64,000 nucleotides of DNA from Methylovorus sp. MM2 (GCF_001648895.1 NZ_LXUF01000001.1:620001-684000); one strand, 5' to 3'. Shown: positions 45,301 through 55,172, counted from the stretch's first letter. Program-made: numbers and translations. The notes: generated by a model not told the origin, from the sequence alone.

Positions 45301-46638
45301 ATGCGCATACTGGTTTTAGGCTCGGGAGTCGTTGGCGTAACGAGTGCTTATTACTTGGCACGTAAAGGCTTTGAAGTCACCGTGATAGATCGCCAACCTG
45401 CGCCGGGGTTGGAGACCAGTTTTGCTAATGCAGGCCAGATATCTCCGGGCTATTCTTCACCTTGGGCTGCCCCTGGAATTCCACTGAAAGCCATGAAATG
45501 GCTGTTTCAACGCCATGCCCCATTTTCCATGAAGCCCGATGGAACACTTTGGCAACTACAGTGGGCCTTAAAGCTGCTGCAAAACTGTAATTCCGCCAGT
45601 TATGACATCAATAAAGAGCGCATGGTGCGCCTTGCTGAATATAGCCGAGATTGTTTGCGTGACTTGCGAGCTACGACAAGCATTCAATATGAGGCACGTA
45701 CTCAAGGAACCTTGCAGGTATTTCGTACCCAGCGCCAGCTCGATGCCGCAGCAAAAGACATTGCTGTGTTGAGTCGCATAGGCGTGCCTTTTGAATTATT
45801 AGATAGAGAAGGTTGTGCTGTTGCCGAACCTGCCTTGGATTTAGTTAAGTACAAACTTACAGGTGGTCTACGCTTGCCCGGTGATGAAACAGGTGATTGC
45901 CAGTTATTCACCACACGGCTAGCCGAAGAGGCACGCAAGCTTGGCGTAGAGTTTCGCCAGAATGTGTCAATTGATCAACTACTCACCAGTAATGGCAAGG
46001 TTACAGGCGTTGAAATTAGTACGTATGAAGGTAAAGAAAGCCTAACGGCCGATCAATACGTGATTGCGCTTGGTAGTTATTCTCGCCAATTGATGCAGCA
46101 ACTGGCGATTGATATTCCTGTTTATCCCGTCAAGGGCTACTCGCTTACCGTGCCTGTGGTGAATGCCGAGGCATCGCCCGTTTCTACAGTGATGGATGAA
46201 ACTTACAAAGTGGCTATTACGCGTTTTGACAATCGCATTCGCGTAGGTGGCATGGCTGAACTGGCAGGCTTTGATTTAAGCCTGAACCCAAGGCGCCGCA
46301 AAACGCTGGAAATGATCACCAATGACTTATTCCCCAATGCGGGTGATGTGCCCAATGCCACGCTATGGACTGGCTTGCGGCCTATGACGCCAGATGGTAC
46401 GCCGATTATTGGTCGCGCCTCTACTAATCCACAACTAGATAACGTCTGGCTCAACACAGGTCACGGTACCTTAGGCTGGACTATGGCCTGTGGATCAGGG
46501 CAAGTATTGGCAGATATGGTGGCTCAGCATAAAACGGCTATTCGTAGTGATGATTTGGCGATCAGTCGTTATGGTGCAAGCAAGCGTAGCAATCACCAGC
46601 AACCCACGGCTTTTGCATATCAAACAAAACAAAAATAA
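45301..46638 (+). CDS. dadA: D-amino acid dehydrogenase small subunit-like flavoprotein
   Basis: 445 residues from the ATG at 45301, chosen because GGAGAGAGG precedes it; a frame from 45286 has no site. It oxidises D-alanine (and other D-amino acids) to pyruvate and feeds electrons to quinone. The FAD-binding motif [27 protein letters not shown] is at the N-terminus, and the C-terminal [16 protein letters not shown] block is typical of the DAO/DadA family. It is the first of three genes for alanine use: dadA, alr and ridA. Confidence 0.93.
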   Translation: MRILVLGSGVVGVTSAYYLARKGFEVTVIDRQPAPGLETSFANAGQISPGYSSPWAAPGIPLKAMKWLFQRHAPFSMKPDGTLWQLQWALKLLQNCNSASYDINKERMVRLAEYSRDCLRDLRATTSIQYEARTQGTLQVFRTQRQLDAAAKDIAVLSRIGVPFELLDREGCAVAEPALDLVKYKLTGGLRLPGDETGDCQLFTTRLAEEARKLGVEFRQNVSIDQLLTSNGKVTGVEISTYEGKESLTADQYVIALGSYSRQLMQQLAIDIPVYPVKGYSLTVPVVNAEASPVSTVMDETYKVAITRFDNRIRVGGMAELAGFDLSLNPRRRKTLEMITNDLFPNAGDVPNATLWTGLRPMTPDGTPIIGRASTNPQLDNVWLNTGHGTLGWTMACGSGQVLADMVAQHKTAIRSDDLAISRYGASKRSNHQQPTAFAYQTKQK

Positions 46639-46646
46639 AGTCGCCC

Positions 46647-47741
46647 ATGTCACGTCCTGCTATCGCTCATATTCGTCTGGATGCGTTTCGTCATAATTAC
46701 CGCATCGCCAAACAATCTCACAGCGGTAAGGCGCTGGCTGTTATCAAAGCCAATGCTTACGGCCATGGGGCAATTCAATGTGCGCAAGCGATTGAAAATG
46801 AAGCTGATGGTTTTGCTGTAGCAGCCATAGAAGAAGCGTTGCAACTGCGTGAGGCGGGAATAACAGCCCCCATTTTATTACTCGAAGGTTTTTTTGAAGT
46901 CTGTGAATTACCAGTCATCGTCGCGAATGATTTATGGGTAGTGATTCATCATCTGTGGCAGGTAGAGGTATTGCTTGAGACGCCTCTGGCAAAGCCACTC
47001 AATATCTGGCTTAAGCTAGATAGCGGTATGCGTAGAGTAGGGTTGTCACCTGCCGACTACAGTCATGCATATTCATCTCTTAGTCAGCATGCCAGTGTTG
47101 CTAAGGTTGTACTGATGACACATTTTGCCAATGCGGATGATTTGAATTCCGACCATACGCAGCAGCAAACCGTCATTTTTCAAAAAGCGATTGCGGGCAT
47201 GGGCAAACTTTCTGCAACGCTCTGCGAAACCAGCCTTGCTAACTCGGCAGGTATTCTCAGCTGGCCCCACGCGCAGGGCAACTGGTCGCGCGCTGGTATT
47301 ATGCTGTATGGCGCTAACCCAGTACCAGAGCAACTTACGGGGCAGGTGCTACGCGCTGTTATGCAGCTCACATCGCGTATTATTTCGATACGAAAAATCG
47401 CCAAAGGTGAATCTATCGGCTATGGCAGCACATTCACTGCTGAGCGCGATACTACAGTTGGCGTGGTGGCGTGTGGCTATGCGGATGGTTACCCAAGGTC
47501 GGCTATTACAGGCACACCAATCGCCATTGATGGGCAGATGACTAGGCTGATAGGCCGTGTTTCAATGGATATGTTATTTGTTGATCTTACTGATATACCA
47601 AGTGCGAATATTGGCAGTCAGGTGGAATTATGGGGTGATCAAGTGTCTGCCAATGAGGTTGCAAAATCTGCAGGTACCATCGCTTATGAACTATTTTGTA
47701 ACGTCAAACGGGTACAATTTCAATATTCAGATGCGGGTTGA
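46647..47741 (+). CDS. alr: Alanine racemase, catabolic type
   Basis: 364 residues. It interconverts L- and D-alanine with PLP. The Schiff-base lysine is in AVIKANAYGHG (residue ~36) and the second catalytic Tyr lies in the C-terminal region with SIGYGSTF and GRVSMDMLFVDL. Its position between dadA and ridA supports a catabolic (dadX-like) role, turning L-alanine into the DadA substrate, though it may also supply D-alanine for peptidoglycan. The gene symbol alr is used because the paralogue state is unknown. Confidence 0.94.
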   Translation: MSRPAIAHIRLDAFRHNYRIAKQSHSGKALAVIKANAYGHGAIQCAQAIENEADGFAVAAIEEALQLREAGITAPILLLEGFFEVCELPVIVANDLWVVIHHLWQVEVLLETPLAKPLNIWLKLDSGMRRVGLSPADYSHAYSSLSQHASVAKVVLMTHFANADDLNSDHTQQQTVIFQKAIAGMGKLSATLCETSLANSAGILSWPHAQGNWSRAGIMLYGANPVPEQLTGQVLRAVMQLTSRIISIRKIAKGESIGYGSTFTAERDTTVGVVACGYADGYPRSAITGTPIAIDGQMTRLIGRVSMDMLFVDLTDIPSANIGSQVELWGDQVSANEVAKSAGTIAYELFCNVKRVQFQYSDAG

Positions 47742-47800
47742 TTAGCCTGCTCTTCAATAGCTCAGTATCATTCCAGTTAATTAATAAAAAGGGTTTATCC

Positions 47801-48175
47801 ATGCAAGTGATTCAAACACCAAACGCACCTGCCGCCATCGGCCCATACTCACAAGCCATGGTCGTTGGTGACCTCTTATTTACATCAGGGCAAATTCCAT
47901 TACGTGCAGATGGTACTTTGGTGGAAGGCGATATCACCGTACAAACCACTCAAGTATTAGCCAACCTCAAAGCGGTGATAGAAGCTGCTGGTGCTAATTT
48001 ATCAAAAGTCGTCAAAACCACCGTATTCTTGAAAAACTTGGATGATTTTGTTGTGATGAATGGCATTTATGCAGAGGCATTTGGCACGCACACACCAGCT
48101 CGCTCAACGGTGCAAGTCGCTAAGTTGCCACGTGATGTATTGGTGGAGATCGAGGCGATTGTCTCGTTGAAATAA
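47801..48175 (+). CDS. ridA: RidA/YjgF-family enamine/imine deaminase
   Basis: 124 residues. A frame opens at 47738, but AAAAAGGG lies before the ATG at 47801 and the family starts here (MQVIQTPNAPAAIGPYSQA). The conserved Arg in TPARSTVQVAKLP and the C-terminal VEIEAIVSL are present. RidA hydrolyses reactive imines formed by PLP enzymes and amino-acid oxidases. Its place after dadA and alr fits removal of imino-pyruvate made by DadA. Confidence 0.93.
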   Translation: MQVIQTPNAPAAIGPYSQAMVVGDLLFTSGQIPLRADGTLVEGDITVQTTQVLANLKAVIEAAGANLSKVVKTTVFLKNLDDFVVMNGIYAEAFGTHTPARSTVQVAKLPRDVLVEIEAIVSLK

Positions 48176-48195
48176 GCGTTTGCTTATTGAAATAG

Positions 48196-48218
48196 CCACT
48201 ACCATTAAATGGTAGTGG
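48196..48218. terminator. Hairpin after ridA, possible weak terminator
   Basis: Perfect 10-bp stem CCACTACCAT/ATGGTAGTGG with a 3-nt loop, 20 bp after ridA. No T-run follows on either strand, so it is more likely a mRNA 3' stabiliser or a factor-dependent stop. Confidence 0.45.
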
Positions 48219-48340
48219 TGAGTCTTGTGACGATGTTTATCGTACTAGGCGAGCAACTGATCAACAACAAGTGAGTTGGTTTTGCATTCAACGATGACTA
48301 CTTCAAATTGTTTGATTAACTGTGAGGCTAGCGTGTGAAA

Positions 48341-49759
48341 CTACAAATGTTTCGATATAAGATCCGCAAAAACATGCATCACAGAAATATCACGCTCATT
48401 GAGCGTTTGGTTTGGTTTATAACTAAAACAGCAAAAGGTACCATAAATACTACCATCACTAAGTCGGATCGGTACGCTCATATGTGCCCGAACAGGTAGT
48501 TTTACCGTAGCTTCCAAACTCATTGCTTCTGGCAATTCGAAAGCGTCATTAATGATCTCTGGTAAGCGCCCATCAATTACTCGCTGGCAATAGCCGTCTT
48601 CAAGAGCGCCGCTATCGCCAACTGAAATCGGTGGATTTAGGTCTTTTGAATCGACGTATTCAAACTCTCGAACGCCGTCGTGAAAGCGTGAGATAAATGC
48701 GACATCCATATCAAGATGGCGTCGTAAAGCCGATAAAGTGTTTTGTAAGAAATCTCCATCCCCATTCTCAGGAATACTCAGAAGTTGTTGCGTATTTTCT
48801 ATGCTTGTAGGATTTGGAAGCAGGGATTTATTTTCAGTCGATGTTTCAATATCTTCAAACCTTAATATTTTGAAGTTATTACGGCCAGAGTGTTTGGCTT
48901 TGTACATCGCTTTATCAGCCAGTGCCACCAGTTTATCCGCCTCTACCGCACGACCATCGTAGATTGCAATACCGATGCTTGAGGTAATCTTTAGGTCATG
49001 GGTGTCTAACCAAGCGCCTCGGTTGAGTTCTTGCAAGATATTGCCTGCTACTTTACCTGCGTTATCTTCGGTAATCACACCTTCAATAATCACCGTAAAC
49101 TCATCACCTCCAAGACGGGAAACAATATCAACTTCACGTAACTTGCTTTTAAGCCTGATGGCGAATTCTTGCAGAAGTCGATCTCCTGCTTCGTGCCCTA
49201 AAGAGTCATTAATGGATTTGAAATGATCTATATCTAGGTACATCAAGGCCAGATTTGTATTACTGCGCCTGCTCCTTGCCATTGCCTCAGGCAAGCTCGT
49301 ATTAAAATATGCTCGATTGCTCAAACCTGTGAGTGGGTCGTTAGATGCCAAGAAACGTAGTTTTTGCTCTTCAAGTTTGCGATTAGAAATATCTTGGATA
49401 AATGCATAAAACTCATGCATTCCTGAGTTCATAATGTAGGTAATTGCCATTTCAGTGGGAAACTCTTCCCCTGTTTTTCTGGTAGCTTCTAACTGAATAC
49501 GGCGATTCAATACTTCAGCGTGCCCCGTTTCTAGAAAACGCTGCATTCCATGCTGATGGGCTTCTCTGAATCTCTCAGGAATGATCATCTCTTCCATTTT
49601 TTGGCCTAGCGCCTCCTGTTGGCTCCATCCAAAAATATTTTCGGCTTGCTGATTCCATTCGATGATGAATCCATTGTGATCAACCCCAACAAAAGCATCG
49701 TAGCTGGTATCGAGGATGTTTCTAAGGCGTTGCTCTTGATTTTGATCGTTCATGGTCAT
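48341..49759 (-). CDS. PAS-GGDEF-GAF diguanylate cyclase
   Basis: 472 residues. A PAS/PAC sensor (about 12-130) is followed by a GGDEF domain (GGDEF at 217-221, with the inhibitory RxxD I-site R208-D211 five residues before). A C-terminal GAF-type domain covers about 330-465 (SIENTQQLLSIPENG start, VRAHMSVPIRLSDGSIYGTFCC). The active site and I-site look intact, so it should make c-di-GMP with product inhibition. A sensor after the cyclase is less common than before it. No TM segment is visible. No operon partner is seen. Confidence 0.9.
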   Translation of the reverse strand: MTMNDQNQEQRLRNILDTSYDAFVGVDHNGFIIEWNQQAENIFGWSQQEALGQKMEEMIIPERFREAHQHGMQRFLETGHAEVLNRRIQLEATRKTGEEFPTEMAITYIMNSGMHEFYAFIQDISNRKLEEQKLRFLASNDPLTGLSNRAYFNTSLPEAMARSRRSNTNLALMYLDIDHFKSINDSLGHEAGDRLLQEFAIRLKSKLREVDIVSRLGGDEFTVIIEGVITEDNAGKVAGNILQELNRGAWLDTHDLKITSSIGIAIYDGRAVEADKLVALADKAMYKAKHSGRNNFKILRFEDIETSTENKSLLPNPTSIENTQQLLSIPENGDGDFLQNTLSALRRHLDMDVAFISRFHDGVREFEYVDSKDLNPPISVGDSGALEDGYCQRVIDGRLPEIINDAFELPEAMSLEATVKLPVRAHMSVPIRLSDGSIYGTFCCFSYKPNQTLNERDISVMHVFADLISKHL

Positions 49760-49942
49760 TTAATAAATTTGTAAGCAATTTTCTAACCAAGTTTCAAAGT
49801 ATTAAAACTTTTAACGGCTTGCTAGCCTCATTATTCAACAGGTTTTCTACATTGTTAAGCGATTATTGAATGAATCAAAAGGGTGTATTGGCGTTCTCAG
49901 AAGAGCCTAAATAACCTAACAAGGCGAGTAGGCATGCATGAT

Positions 49943-50203
49943 TCATGAAAATTTCCACCATATTAAGCTGGCCACAATAATGGGGATTGCGGAAATGCCT
50001 AAAAATATAGGCAACTCTTCGCCCCATGAATAACCATGTTGTACGCCTATCCACATATTCAGGCCACTGCAAATTATCCAGATGGGGATGAAGAGTTTTG
50101 CACCAGTGAGCAATCCTGGTATGCCATTACCCCAAGCATGTCCAAGCAGCACGCTAGCAATTAAAAGTGCAAAACCGCCGCCTATTACGATCAATGTGTG
50201 CAT
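49943..50203 (-). CDS. Small membrane protein of unknown function
   Basis: 86 residues with three hydrophobic helices (about 3-22, 30-50 and 64-84). The N-terminal GGGFALLIASVLLGHAWG and the glycine-rich loop are typical of small inner-membrane proteins. AGGAG-like bases precede the start. It lies 29 bp after the SDR gene on the same strand and may be co-transcribed. No family was recognised. Confidence 0.65.
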   Translation of the reverse strand: MHTLIVIGGGFALLIASVLLGHAWGNGIPGLLTGAKLFIPIWIICSGLNMWIGVQHGYSWGEELPIFLGISAIPIIVASLIWWKFS

Positions 50204-50232
50204 GCTCAGCGCTCCTTTGGAATGACTAGATT

Positions 50233-51006
50233 TTAACGCGTAGTATAGCCGCCGTTAGCAAAAATCGTTTGGCCAGTAATCCACCAGCCTTCAGTGACCA
50301 AGAAACGTACAATGGGTGCAATGTCTTCGATATCGGTAAGCCCTTTTTTTGACCACCCGCTTAACGCTGCTGCTGAGGCATGGTAGGCAGCAGCCTCCTT
50401 ACTTTCTTGTCCGTAGAAGAAGGGCGTATCCATCGGTCCTGGGCCTATGGCATTCACACTGATTCCCCTAGAACCGAATTCCTTTGAGGCTGCACGCGTA
50501 AAGTGTTCTACTGGCGCTTTACTGCCAGGGTATATAGCGTAGCTGTCAGTGTAGGCAGCCAAAAGAGACGATACGATAGTGACAATGCTACCGCCATCAC
50601 TGAGTGTGCGGCCAGCTTGCTGAATGAAAAAGAAAGCAGCTTTGGCGTTTGCATCAAAGCTTTTATCAAATTCATCCTCTGTCACATCTAGGATTGGTTT
50701 CTTGATGACGAGCCCAGCTGTATTGATTGCAATATCAACATGCCCAAATTGCTTAAGCGCTTCATCAAATAGTTTTACATTGTTCTCTACAATCGAAAGG
50801 TCGCCTTGGAAAGCAAAGGCATCCACCCCTTCGGCCTTTAGTGTTGCAACCGTTTTATCCGCATCTGGTTTGGACGATGCGCTGTTGTAATGAATTGCTG
50901 CCCCGCGCAATCCTGCTTCTGCAAACTGTTGGGCAATCAATGCCCCTAAGTTTTTACCGCCACCTGCGATGACGACAACTTTGTCTTTGAGTGTACGTGA
51001 TGCCAT
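50233..51006 (-). CDS. Short-chain dehydrogenase/reductase (SDR)
   Basis: About 257 residues from the ATG at 51006; GGAG lies 8 nt before it. A frame from 51063 would add residues not seen in the family. The nucleotide loop reads IAGGGKNLGALIAQQFAEAG (a GGGKNLG variant of TGxxxGIG), NTAG is present, and the catalytic Tyr-Lys is in SYAIYPGSKAPVEHFTRAA. The fold is typical of SDRs annotated as general oxidoreductases. It is divergent from a LysR regulator, which likely controls it. Confidence 0.85.
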   Translation of the reverse strand: MASRTLKDKVVVIAGGGKNLGALIAQQFAEAGLRGAAIHYNSASSKPDADKTVATLKAEGVDAFAFQGDLSIVENNVKLFDEALKQFGHVDIAINTAGLVIKKPILDVTEDEFDKSFDANAKAAFFFIQQAGRTLSDGGSIVTIVSSLLAAYTDSYAIYPGSKAPVEHFTRAASKEFGSRGISVNAIGPGPMDTPFFYGQESKEAAAYHASAAALSGWSKKGLTDIEDIAPIVRFLVTEGWWITGQTIFANGGYTTR

Positions 51007-51092
51007 TTTTGAGTCTCCATAACAAGAAAATTTGGGTGATAAATCTGTGACTTCCATACTCACCTGAACGATAAATAATTACAATCCTGAAA

Positions 51093-51113
51093 TTATGGAT
51101 AGACTATCTATAA
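51093..51113. promoter_or_regulatory. Candidate LysR operator between the SDR and LysR genes
   Basis: Arms TTATGGATAG (51093-51102) and CTATCTATAA (51104-51113) match at 9 of 10 positions around a 1-bp centre. It lies 22 bp before the lysR start. The size and position suit autoregulation, but no T-N11-A core was clear. Confidence 0.45.
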
Positions 51114-51135
51114 ATCACAAACAATAGGGGTGTTT

Positions 51136-52053
51136 ATGGACAGGATAGATGCGCTGAAAATTTTTATACGCGTTACTGAGCTGAAAAGCTTCAGTAGGGC
51201 TGCTGAGGATTTAGCGTTGCCACGTGCAACAGTGTCAGCGGCAGTTGCCCAACTAGAAGCCGCTCTCGGCACGCGATTACTGCAACGCACTACGCGCAAA
51301 CTCAGTTTGACAGAGGATGGCAGCTCAATTCTAGAACGTACCCATACGCTGCTTGATGAATTCGAGGCCCTGCATCATCAGTTTCGTGCGAATTCAGCGC
51401 CTTTAAATGGCAAACTAAATGTTGATTTGCCGAGTCGTATTGCCAGAAGAATTGTAATACCGGCTTTACCTCAGTTTTTAGCAAACCATCCTGAACTCAA
51501 TATCACATTAGGTGCAGATGACAGAATCGTTGACTTGGTTGAGGACGGAGTCGATTGCGCGATACGAGTAGGGGCATTGTCAGAAAGTAGCCTTGTAGCC
51601 AAACCTCTGGGGATGGTTGAGATGATTAATTGCGCTAGTCCTGATTACTTACAGGTGAATGCTAAGTTAGAAAATCTTGATGACCTAGCATCGCACCGGG
51701 CTATTCATTATGGTAGCAAACGTAGTGGTAACCTAAATACCACAGAAACAAATTGGCAATATGTAGATAGCGATGGATCAGAAAAAACAGTCACAATCCC
51801 ATGCCGTATTAGTGTGCACACGGTAGAAACTTATATTGCCTCAGCTGTAGCAGGGTTGGGTTTAATCCAGGTTCCGGCTTTCGATGTGAGCGATCTGCTG
51901 AAGAACGGCAAGCTGACTGAAGTAATGCCGCATTGGCGGCCAGCTCCAATGCCTGTACATGCGCTATACCCCCATCGTAAGCATCTATCACCTAGAGTTA
52001 GAGTTTTTTTGGAGTGGGTGGAATCCTTGATCAACGAAAAAGTAAGATTCTGA
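51136..52053 (+). CDS. LysR-family transcriptional regulator
   Basis: 305 residues from the ATG at 51136 (GGGG 6 nt upstream; the GTG at 51130 is less likely). The N-terminal HTH (LKIFIRVTELKSFSRAAEDLALPRATVSAAVAQLEAALGTRLLQRTTRKLSLT) is a standard LysR domain, followed by the substrate-binding domain to the end. It is divergent from the SDR gene and probably regulates it. The ligand is unknown. Confidence 0.92.
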   Translation: MDRIDALKIFIRVTELKSFSRAAEDLALPRATVSAAVAQLEAALGTRLLQRTTRKLSLTEDGSSILERTHTLLDEFEALHHQFRANSAPLNGKLNVDLPSRIARRIVIPALPQFLANHPELNITLGADDRIVDLVEDGVDCAIRVGALSESSLVAKPLGMVEMINCASPDYLQVNAKLENLDDLASHRAIHYGSKRSGNLNTTETNWQYVDSDGSEKTVTIPCRISVHTVETYIASAVAGLGLIQVPAFDVSDLLKNGKLTEVMPHWRPAPMPVHALYPHRKHLSPRVRVFLEWVESLINEKVRF

Positions 52054-52127
52054 TTTATTCAGGGAGTTATAAATCAATGTCCGTTGATGGCCGATAGTCG
52101 TTATCTACAATTCATAGGTCAACGACA

Positions 52128-52526
52128 TTAAATGACTTGATCTTTTGCCTGCCAAATCACATAAATCTTCTTGATTGGCTCTAGTGTTTCCCAAATACCT
52201 TTGAATCCTGCTGGCAATACAAAGGTGCTGCCAGCCCCGAACTCTTTTGCGTTGCCTGCACTGTCTGTTAAACGTACCCGACCTTCCAAGATGTAGCAGA
52301 CCTCTTCTTCAGTGTAGCTCACAGTTTTTGCCCCTATGCTGGAGTGCCATATGCCTGCGAAAAACTGGTCAGTGGGGTCGGTGTAGTGATTCAATGTCGT
52401 CATCTTGATTTTGACATTTGCATCGCTGGCAACCCCAGCTACTACTCGTTCTTGAGGCACTATGCCGTATTCTGGCTCTACTGTATTCGTGGCAAAATCA
52501 ACGATGTCGTTGATGGTTTTCGTCAT
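52128..52526 (-). CDS. Cupin-domain protein (EutQ/DUF861-like)
   Basis: 132 residues. The single cupin core is visible (SYTEEEVCYILEGRVRLTDSAGNAKEFGAGSTFVLPAGFKGIWETLEP). It lacks the full pair of His motifs of metal cupins, as in ureidoglycine-type or EutQ-like cupin_3 proteins. Proteins of this kind are often near amine or purine catabolism genes, and the agmatine/putrescine module begins just downstream on the opposite strand. Specific function not assigned. Confidence 0.7.
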   Translation of the reverse strand: MTKTINDIVDFATNTVEPEYGIVPQERVVAGVASDANVKIKMTTLNHYTDPTDQFFAGIWHSSIGAKTVSYTEEEVCYILEGRVRLTDSAGNAKEFGAGSTFVLPAGFKGIWETLEPIKKIYVIWQAKDQVI

Positions 52527-52850
52527 ATTTTTTCCTTATTTTAAATAACGGCTAATCACAAATTTTAATGGATTGAGCTTTTAATTAACGCTGAAAGATG
52601 AATATAGTTGTTTCTAGTCCGTTCGTTCATTTTGCAGCATCAGTTTTGCCGTATTTAACAGTTTTTCATGGTGCTATGGCACAGGGTTTATTCCGTCTGC
52701 TTCTGTTATTCGGGTTATAAAATGCGTAAAGTGGTTCTGGCCATTTTTATGGATTGGCTCTATATAAAATACCAAAATATGCATTATCATCTTACCAATT
52801 TTCAATCTAATGGTAATTATTTTTAGCCGTCATTTTTATATGGAGCAGCA
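52527..52850. other. Promoter region before the agmatinase gene
   Basis: About 320 bp without a gene between the divergent cupin and agmatinase genes. It contains the TAAAGTGGTTC / TGGCTCT direct-repeat operator at 52727-52761, which is also found before mocR/puuD, followed by an AT-rich TATATAAAAT stretch that may hold the -10 box. No hairpin of note. Confidence 0.5.
52727..52761 (+). promoter_or_regulatory. Direct-repeat operator before the agmatinase gene (MocR-type)
   Basis: TAAAGTGGTTC (52727-52737) then TGGCTCT (52755-52761). The half-site TGGYTC repeats with a 23-bp period, about two helical turns. The same two blocks with the same spacing occur at 56722-56756 beside the mocR gene. 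MocR/PdxR-type proteins bind direct repeats of this kind. Confidence 0.65.
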
Positions 52851-53810
52851 ATGAATCACGGATTTGCCTATGTGATGACAGGCGGTTTTTTAGGTGTGCC
52901 GTTCAGCACCGATGGCCTTACCAATAAAGCTTTTGGTATTGCTGGTATTAGCTGGGATGGCAGCGTGACTAATCGCACTGGCGCTAGATTCGGCCCACGT
53001 GGCATACGTCAGGCCAGCCATATGTTGTGCGGAGATGAGCATCCATTTTTTGATACAACGCCTGTCGATGACTTGGTTGATCTGGGCGATTTGCTATTAC
53101 CCAATACAAGCTTGGAAAGCATGCGAGCTGCGTTGATTCCTCAAGTTGCTTCATTACTGGCAAGCCAGACAGTTGGGCAGCAGATGGTCTGGCTAGGTGG
53201 AGACCACTCGATTACCTTACCGTTGTTACGCGCTTATCATGCGCATTACGGGCAGCCTTTAGCGATTATTCATTTTGATGCACATTGCGATACTTGGGAA
53301 AGCCATTTTGGCGAGCCATCCGGCCACGGCACTTGGGTATACGAAGCTATCACTGAAGGCTTGGTGATCCCTGAGGGTTTTGTGCAAATCGGTATTCGCT
53401 CCTCTGGCGAGCGCGCAGCACGCGAATATGTGAATGAGCAGGGTGGCCGTATCTACACGGGTCGCGAACTACGCGGTCGTGATGGTGCCGCACTGCAAGA
53501 CGTGATTGATGAAGTGCGGGCGCGCATGGCAAAGCTCGGTAACCCTCCACTCTATTTAACGTTTGATATAGATGCTCTGGATCCAGCTTTTGCACCTGGT
53601 ACTGGCACCCCAGAACCGGGTGGCCTGACTACGGCGCAAGCAATGACCTTGCTTGAAGCTTGGTATGACCTCAACTGGGTAGGCATGGATTGCACCGAGG
53701 TTGCACCAGCGTATGACCATGCTGAACTCACCACCAATGCCGCGGCCAATTTAATCTGGACATGGCTATGTGGACGTATGGCAGCAAAGGCTCAAGGTAA
53801 AACCTACTGA
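52851..53810 (+). CDS. speB: Agmatinase (arginase/ureohydrolase family)
   Basis: 319 residues. It hydrolyses agmatine to putrescine and urea with two manganese ions. The metal motifs are GGDHSITLP, HFDAHCDTW and TFDIDALDPAFAPGTGTPEPGG. A guanidinobutyrase, which has the same motifs, is possible. It is followed by the puuB-like oxidase gene in 1-nt overlap (TGATG), so both are in one operon for agmatine/putrescine use. The GGAG site precedes the ATG by 6 nt. Confidence 0.88.
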   Translation: MNHGFAYVMTGGFLGVPFSTDGLTNKAFGIAGISWDGSVTNRTGARFGPRGIRQASHMLCGDEHPFFDTTPVDDLVDLGDLLLPNTSLESMRAALIPQVASLLASQTVGQQMVWLGGDHSITLPLLRAYHAHYGQPLAIIHFDAHCDTWESHFGEPSGHGTWVYEAITEGLVIPEGFVQIGIRSSGERAAREYVNEQGGRIYTGRELRGRDGAALQDVIDEVRARMAKLGNPPLYLTFDIDALDPAFAPGTGTPEPGGLTTAQAMTLLEAWYDLNWVGMDCTEVAPAYDHAELTTNAAANLIWTWLCGRMAAKAQGKTY

Positions 53811-55144
53811 TGTCTGCCGAACTCAAATCTGCCGAGCTTAAGCTCACGCAAAACTCCTACTACACCGCCAGTGCCAACAGCGTGCCCGACTATCCGCAGC
53901 TATCTGCAAATATAGAGGTCGATGTGTGTGTCGTAGGTGGTGGCTTTGCGGGTTTATCCAGCGCCATTGAGTTGGCTGATCGTGGTTACTCTGTGGTGGT
54001 GCTTGAAGCTAAACATATCGGCTGGGGAGCCAGCGGCCGTAATGGTGGGCAGATTATTGCAGGATTGGCTTGCGAGCAATCCGTCATCGAAAACGCATTG
54101 GGGTTGGAAGCCGCAAAAAAAGTATGGGCGATGACTATAGAAGCGCTCGATTTAGTGCGTGAACGAGTCAAGCGTTTCAATATCCAGTGTGATCTGCAAG
54201 ATGGCTTTTTGGGTGTTGCCGTTAATCCACGCAAGAGCGCCAGCTTGCGGTTGTGGTTTGACGAGATGTCGAAAAAGTATAATTACGATACCGATGCCCA
54301 GTGGATAGAACCCTCCAACATTGGTAAATGGATAGATAGCCCACGTTATCACAGCGGCTATTTTGACCAGCGCTCTGGGCATTTACACCCACTCAATTAT
54401 TGCCTTGGTTTGGCTAAGGGTGCCGCGAGTCTTGGCGTAAAGATTTTTCAGAATTCGCCTGTGACAGCCATGCAAGAGGGTGAAACAGCGATCTTGCACA
54501 CTGATAAAGGCCAGATAAAAGCTAAATATGTAGTGCTTGCAGGCAATATGTATCTGCCTGAAGTTTCACCAAAGCTGGCACCCAAGCTTAGCCGCCGAAT
54601 CATGCCGGTAGGCACCTATATCATTGGTACTGAGCCGATCGAGCCTGAGTTGGCAAGCAAATTAATACCAACCAAAGCAGCGGTTTGCGACACCAATTTC
54701 ATACTCGATTACTTTCGCTTTGCTGCTGATGCCGCCTCACAAAAACAGCGCATGATCTATGGTGGCCGTGTTAGCTATAGCGCTATGACGCCACCTAATC
54801 TGACCGCGACCATGCAGGCGCGTATGGCAGAGACTTTTCCGCAATTAGCCAATACTAGCGTTGAATATACATGGGGCGGTTTTGTCGATATCACCATGAA
54901 CCGTGCACCAGATTTTGGCCGCATCTCACCTAATGTTTATTACTTGCAGGGTTTTTCTGGTCATGGCGTTGCGCTCACTGGCATGGCAGGCAAGCTTGTA
55001 GCAGAGGCAATAGCAGGACAAGCTGAGCGGCTGGATATGATGGCTAAAATCCCACACCATGATTTCCCTGGCGGGAAATTATTGCGCATGCCAGCGCTGG
55101 TGCTTGGTATGGCTTGGTATCAGTTGCGCGATAAGTTAGGCTAA
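53810..55144 (+). CDS. puuB: Gamma-glutamylputrescine oxidoreductase-like FAD enzyme
   Basis: 444 residues. The FAD motif VCVVGGGFAGLSSAIELADRGYSVVVLEA is at the N-terminus, with WGASGRNGGQIIAG and the C-terminal GFSGHGVALTGMAGKLVAEA, both typical of PuuB/DadA-like flavin oxidases. It would oxidise gamma-glutamylputrescine to an aldehyde. Context with puuA, puuD and agmatinase supports the symbol. A cytoplasmic location is expected. Confidence 0.88.
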   Translation: MSAELKSAELKLTQNSYYTASANSVPDYPQLSANIEVDVCVVGGGFAGLSSAIELADRGYSVVVLEAKHIGWGASGRNGGQIIAGLACEQSVIENALGLEAAKKVWAMTIEALDLVRERVKRFNIQCDLQDGFLGVAVNPRKSASLRLWFDEMSKKYNYDTDAQWIEPSNIGKWIDSPRYHSGYFDQRSGHLHPLNYCLGLAKGAASLGVKIFQNSPVTAMQEGETAILHTDKGQIKAKYVVLAGNMYLPEVSPKLAPKLSRRIMPVGTYIIGTEPIEPELASKLIPTKAAVCDTNFILDYFRFAADAASQKQRMIYGGRVSYSAMTPPNLTATMQARMAETFPQLANTSVEYTWGGFVDITMNRAPDFGRISPNVYYLQGFSGHGVALTGMAGKLVAEAIAGQAERLDMMAKIPHHDFPGGKLLRMPALVLGMAWYQLRDKLG

Positions 55145-55172
55145 CTCATCGGCATCTCGCGCAGTTACTAGC

